NCBI RefSeq assembly: GCF_001625305.1
Contig: NW_017804176.1
Location: 1,138,930-1,202,929 of the forward strand
DNA length: 64,000 bases
Origin: Branchiostoma belcheri
Taxonomy: Eukaryota > Chordata > Leptocardii > Amphioxiformes > Branchiostomatidae
Direction: 5' to 3'
The first letter of the stretch is position 1. Every line of letters begins with the position of its first letter. Under the pieces are notes generated by a model. The model had not been told where the DNA came from. It ran no database searches and was given only the letters and a program-made list of their open reading frames with translations. Made by a program: the position numbers and the translations under genes. Positions 63,991 through 64,000 of the stretch are shown here, piece after piece.

Positions 63991-64000
63991 GTGAGTATAT

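Overview
This window looks like cephalochordate (amphioxus/lancelet) nuclear DNA, or a close invertebrate deuterostome. Genes are split into many short exons with GT-AG introns. The vertebrate-type genes each appear once, and one large receptor gene combines lectin, sushi, EGF and polycystin parts. The species assignment is inferred from gene content; no marker sequence was searched. I rebuilt exon chains by hand from splice sites and reading-frame phase, and every chain given stays open from first to last exon.

Layout. 193-15169 (+): 3' part of an MPHOSPH8 (HUSH-complex chromatin protein) orthologue, start beyond the left edge. Its 7.6 kb intron holds, on the other strand, a single-exon secreted collagen-C1q gene (10147-11346). 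15170-19071: gene-poor, with inverted-repeat elements and a false assembly duplication around a 20-N gap. 19072-29026 (-): OCRL-type inositol polyphosphate 5-phosphatase, 24 exons, missing only its extreme 5' coding end. 29027-30674: divergent promoter region with an exact TCTCGCGAGA element and a YY1/TISU-like site. 30675-37901 (+): complete WDTC1 (WD40-TPR, Adipose) gene, followed by a repeat-rich 3' UTR. 39756-45818 (+): patatin-like phospholipase-family gene with a scrambled nucleophile motif (GTGAS where GTSAG is expected). 47006-63990 (+): the first 32 exons (1,897 codons) of a polycystin-1-like receptor that runs off the right edge.

Most unusual content. (1) The polycystin-1-like ectodomain is, in order: signal peptide, pentraxin, discoidin (F5/8C), F-type lectin, WSC, PAN/apple-like, WxxW, five sushi, six EGF-Ca, linker, GAIN/GPS, first membrane span. 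The GPS has lost the usual HL/T cleavage residues and a furin-like RRQKR lies upstream. (2) Several exons in three neighbouring genes have truncated 'echo' copies of their own splice-site edge in the adjacent intron, with an extreme case of five competing 3' splice sites in the patatin-like gene. (3) The 3' UTRs of OCRL and WDTC1 both carry degenerate arrays of the same CCAATCAG core in transcript sense. (4) A MITE-like family with terminal inverted repeats of about 36 bp occurs three to four times.

The genes look like independent housekeeping, lipid-signalling and immune/receptor loci, not a co-functional cluster. The only clear linkages are the nested C1q gene and the shared OCRL/WDTC1 promoter region.
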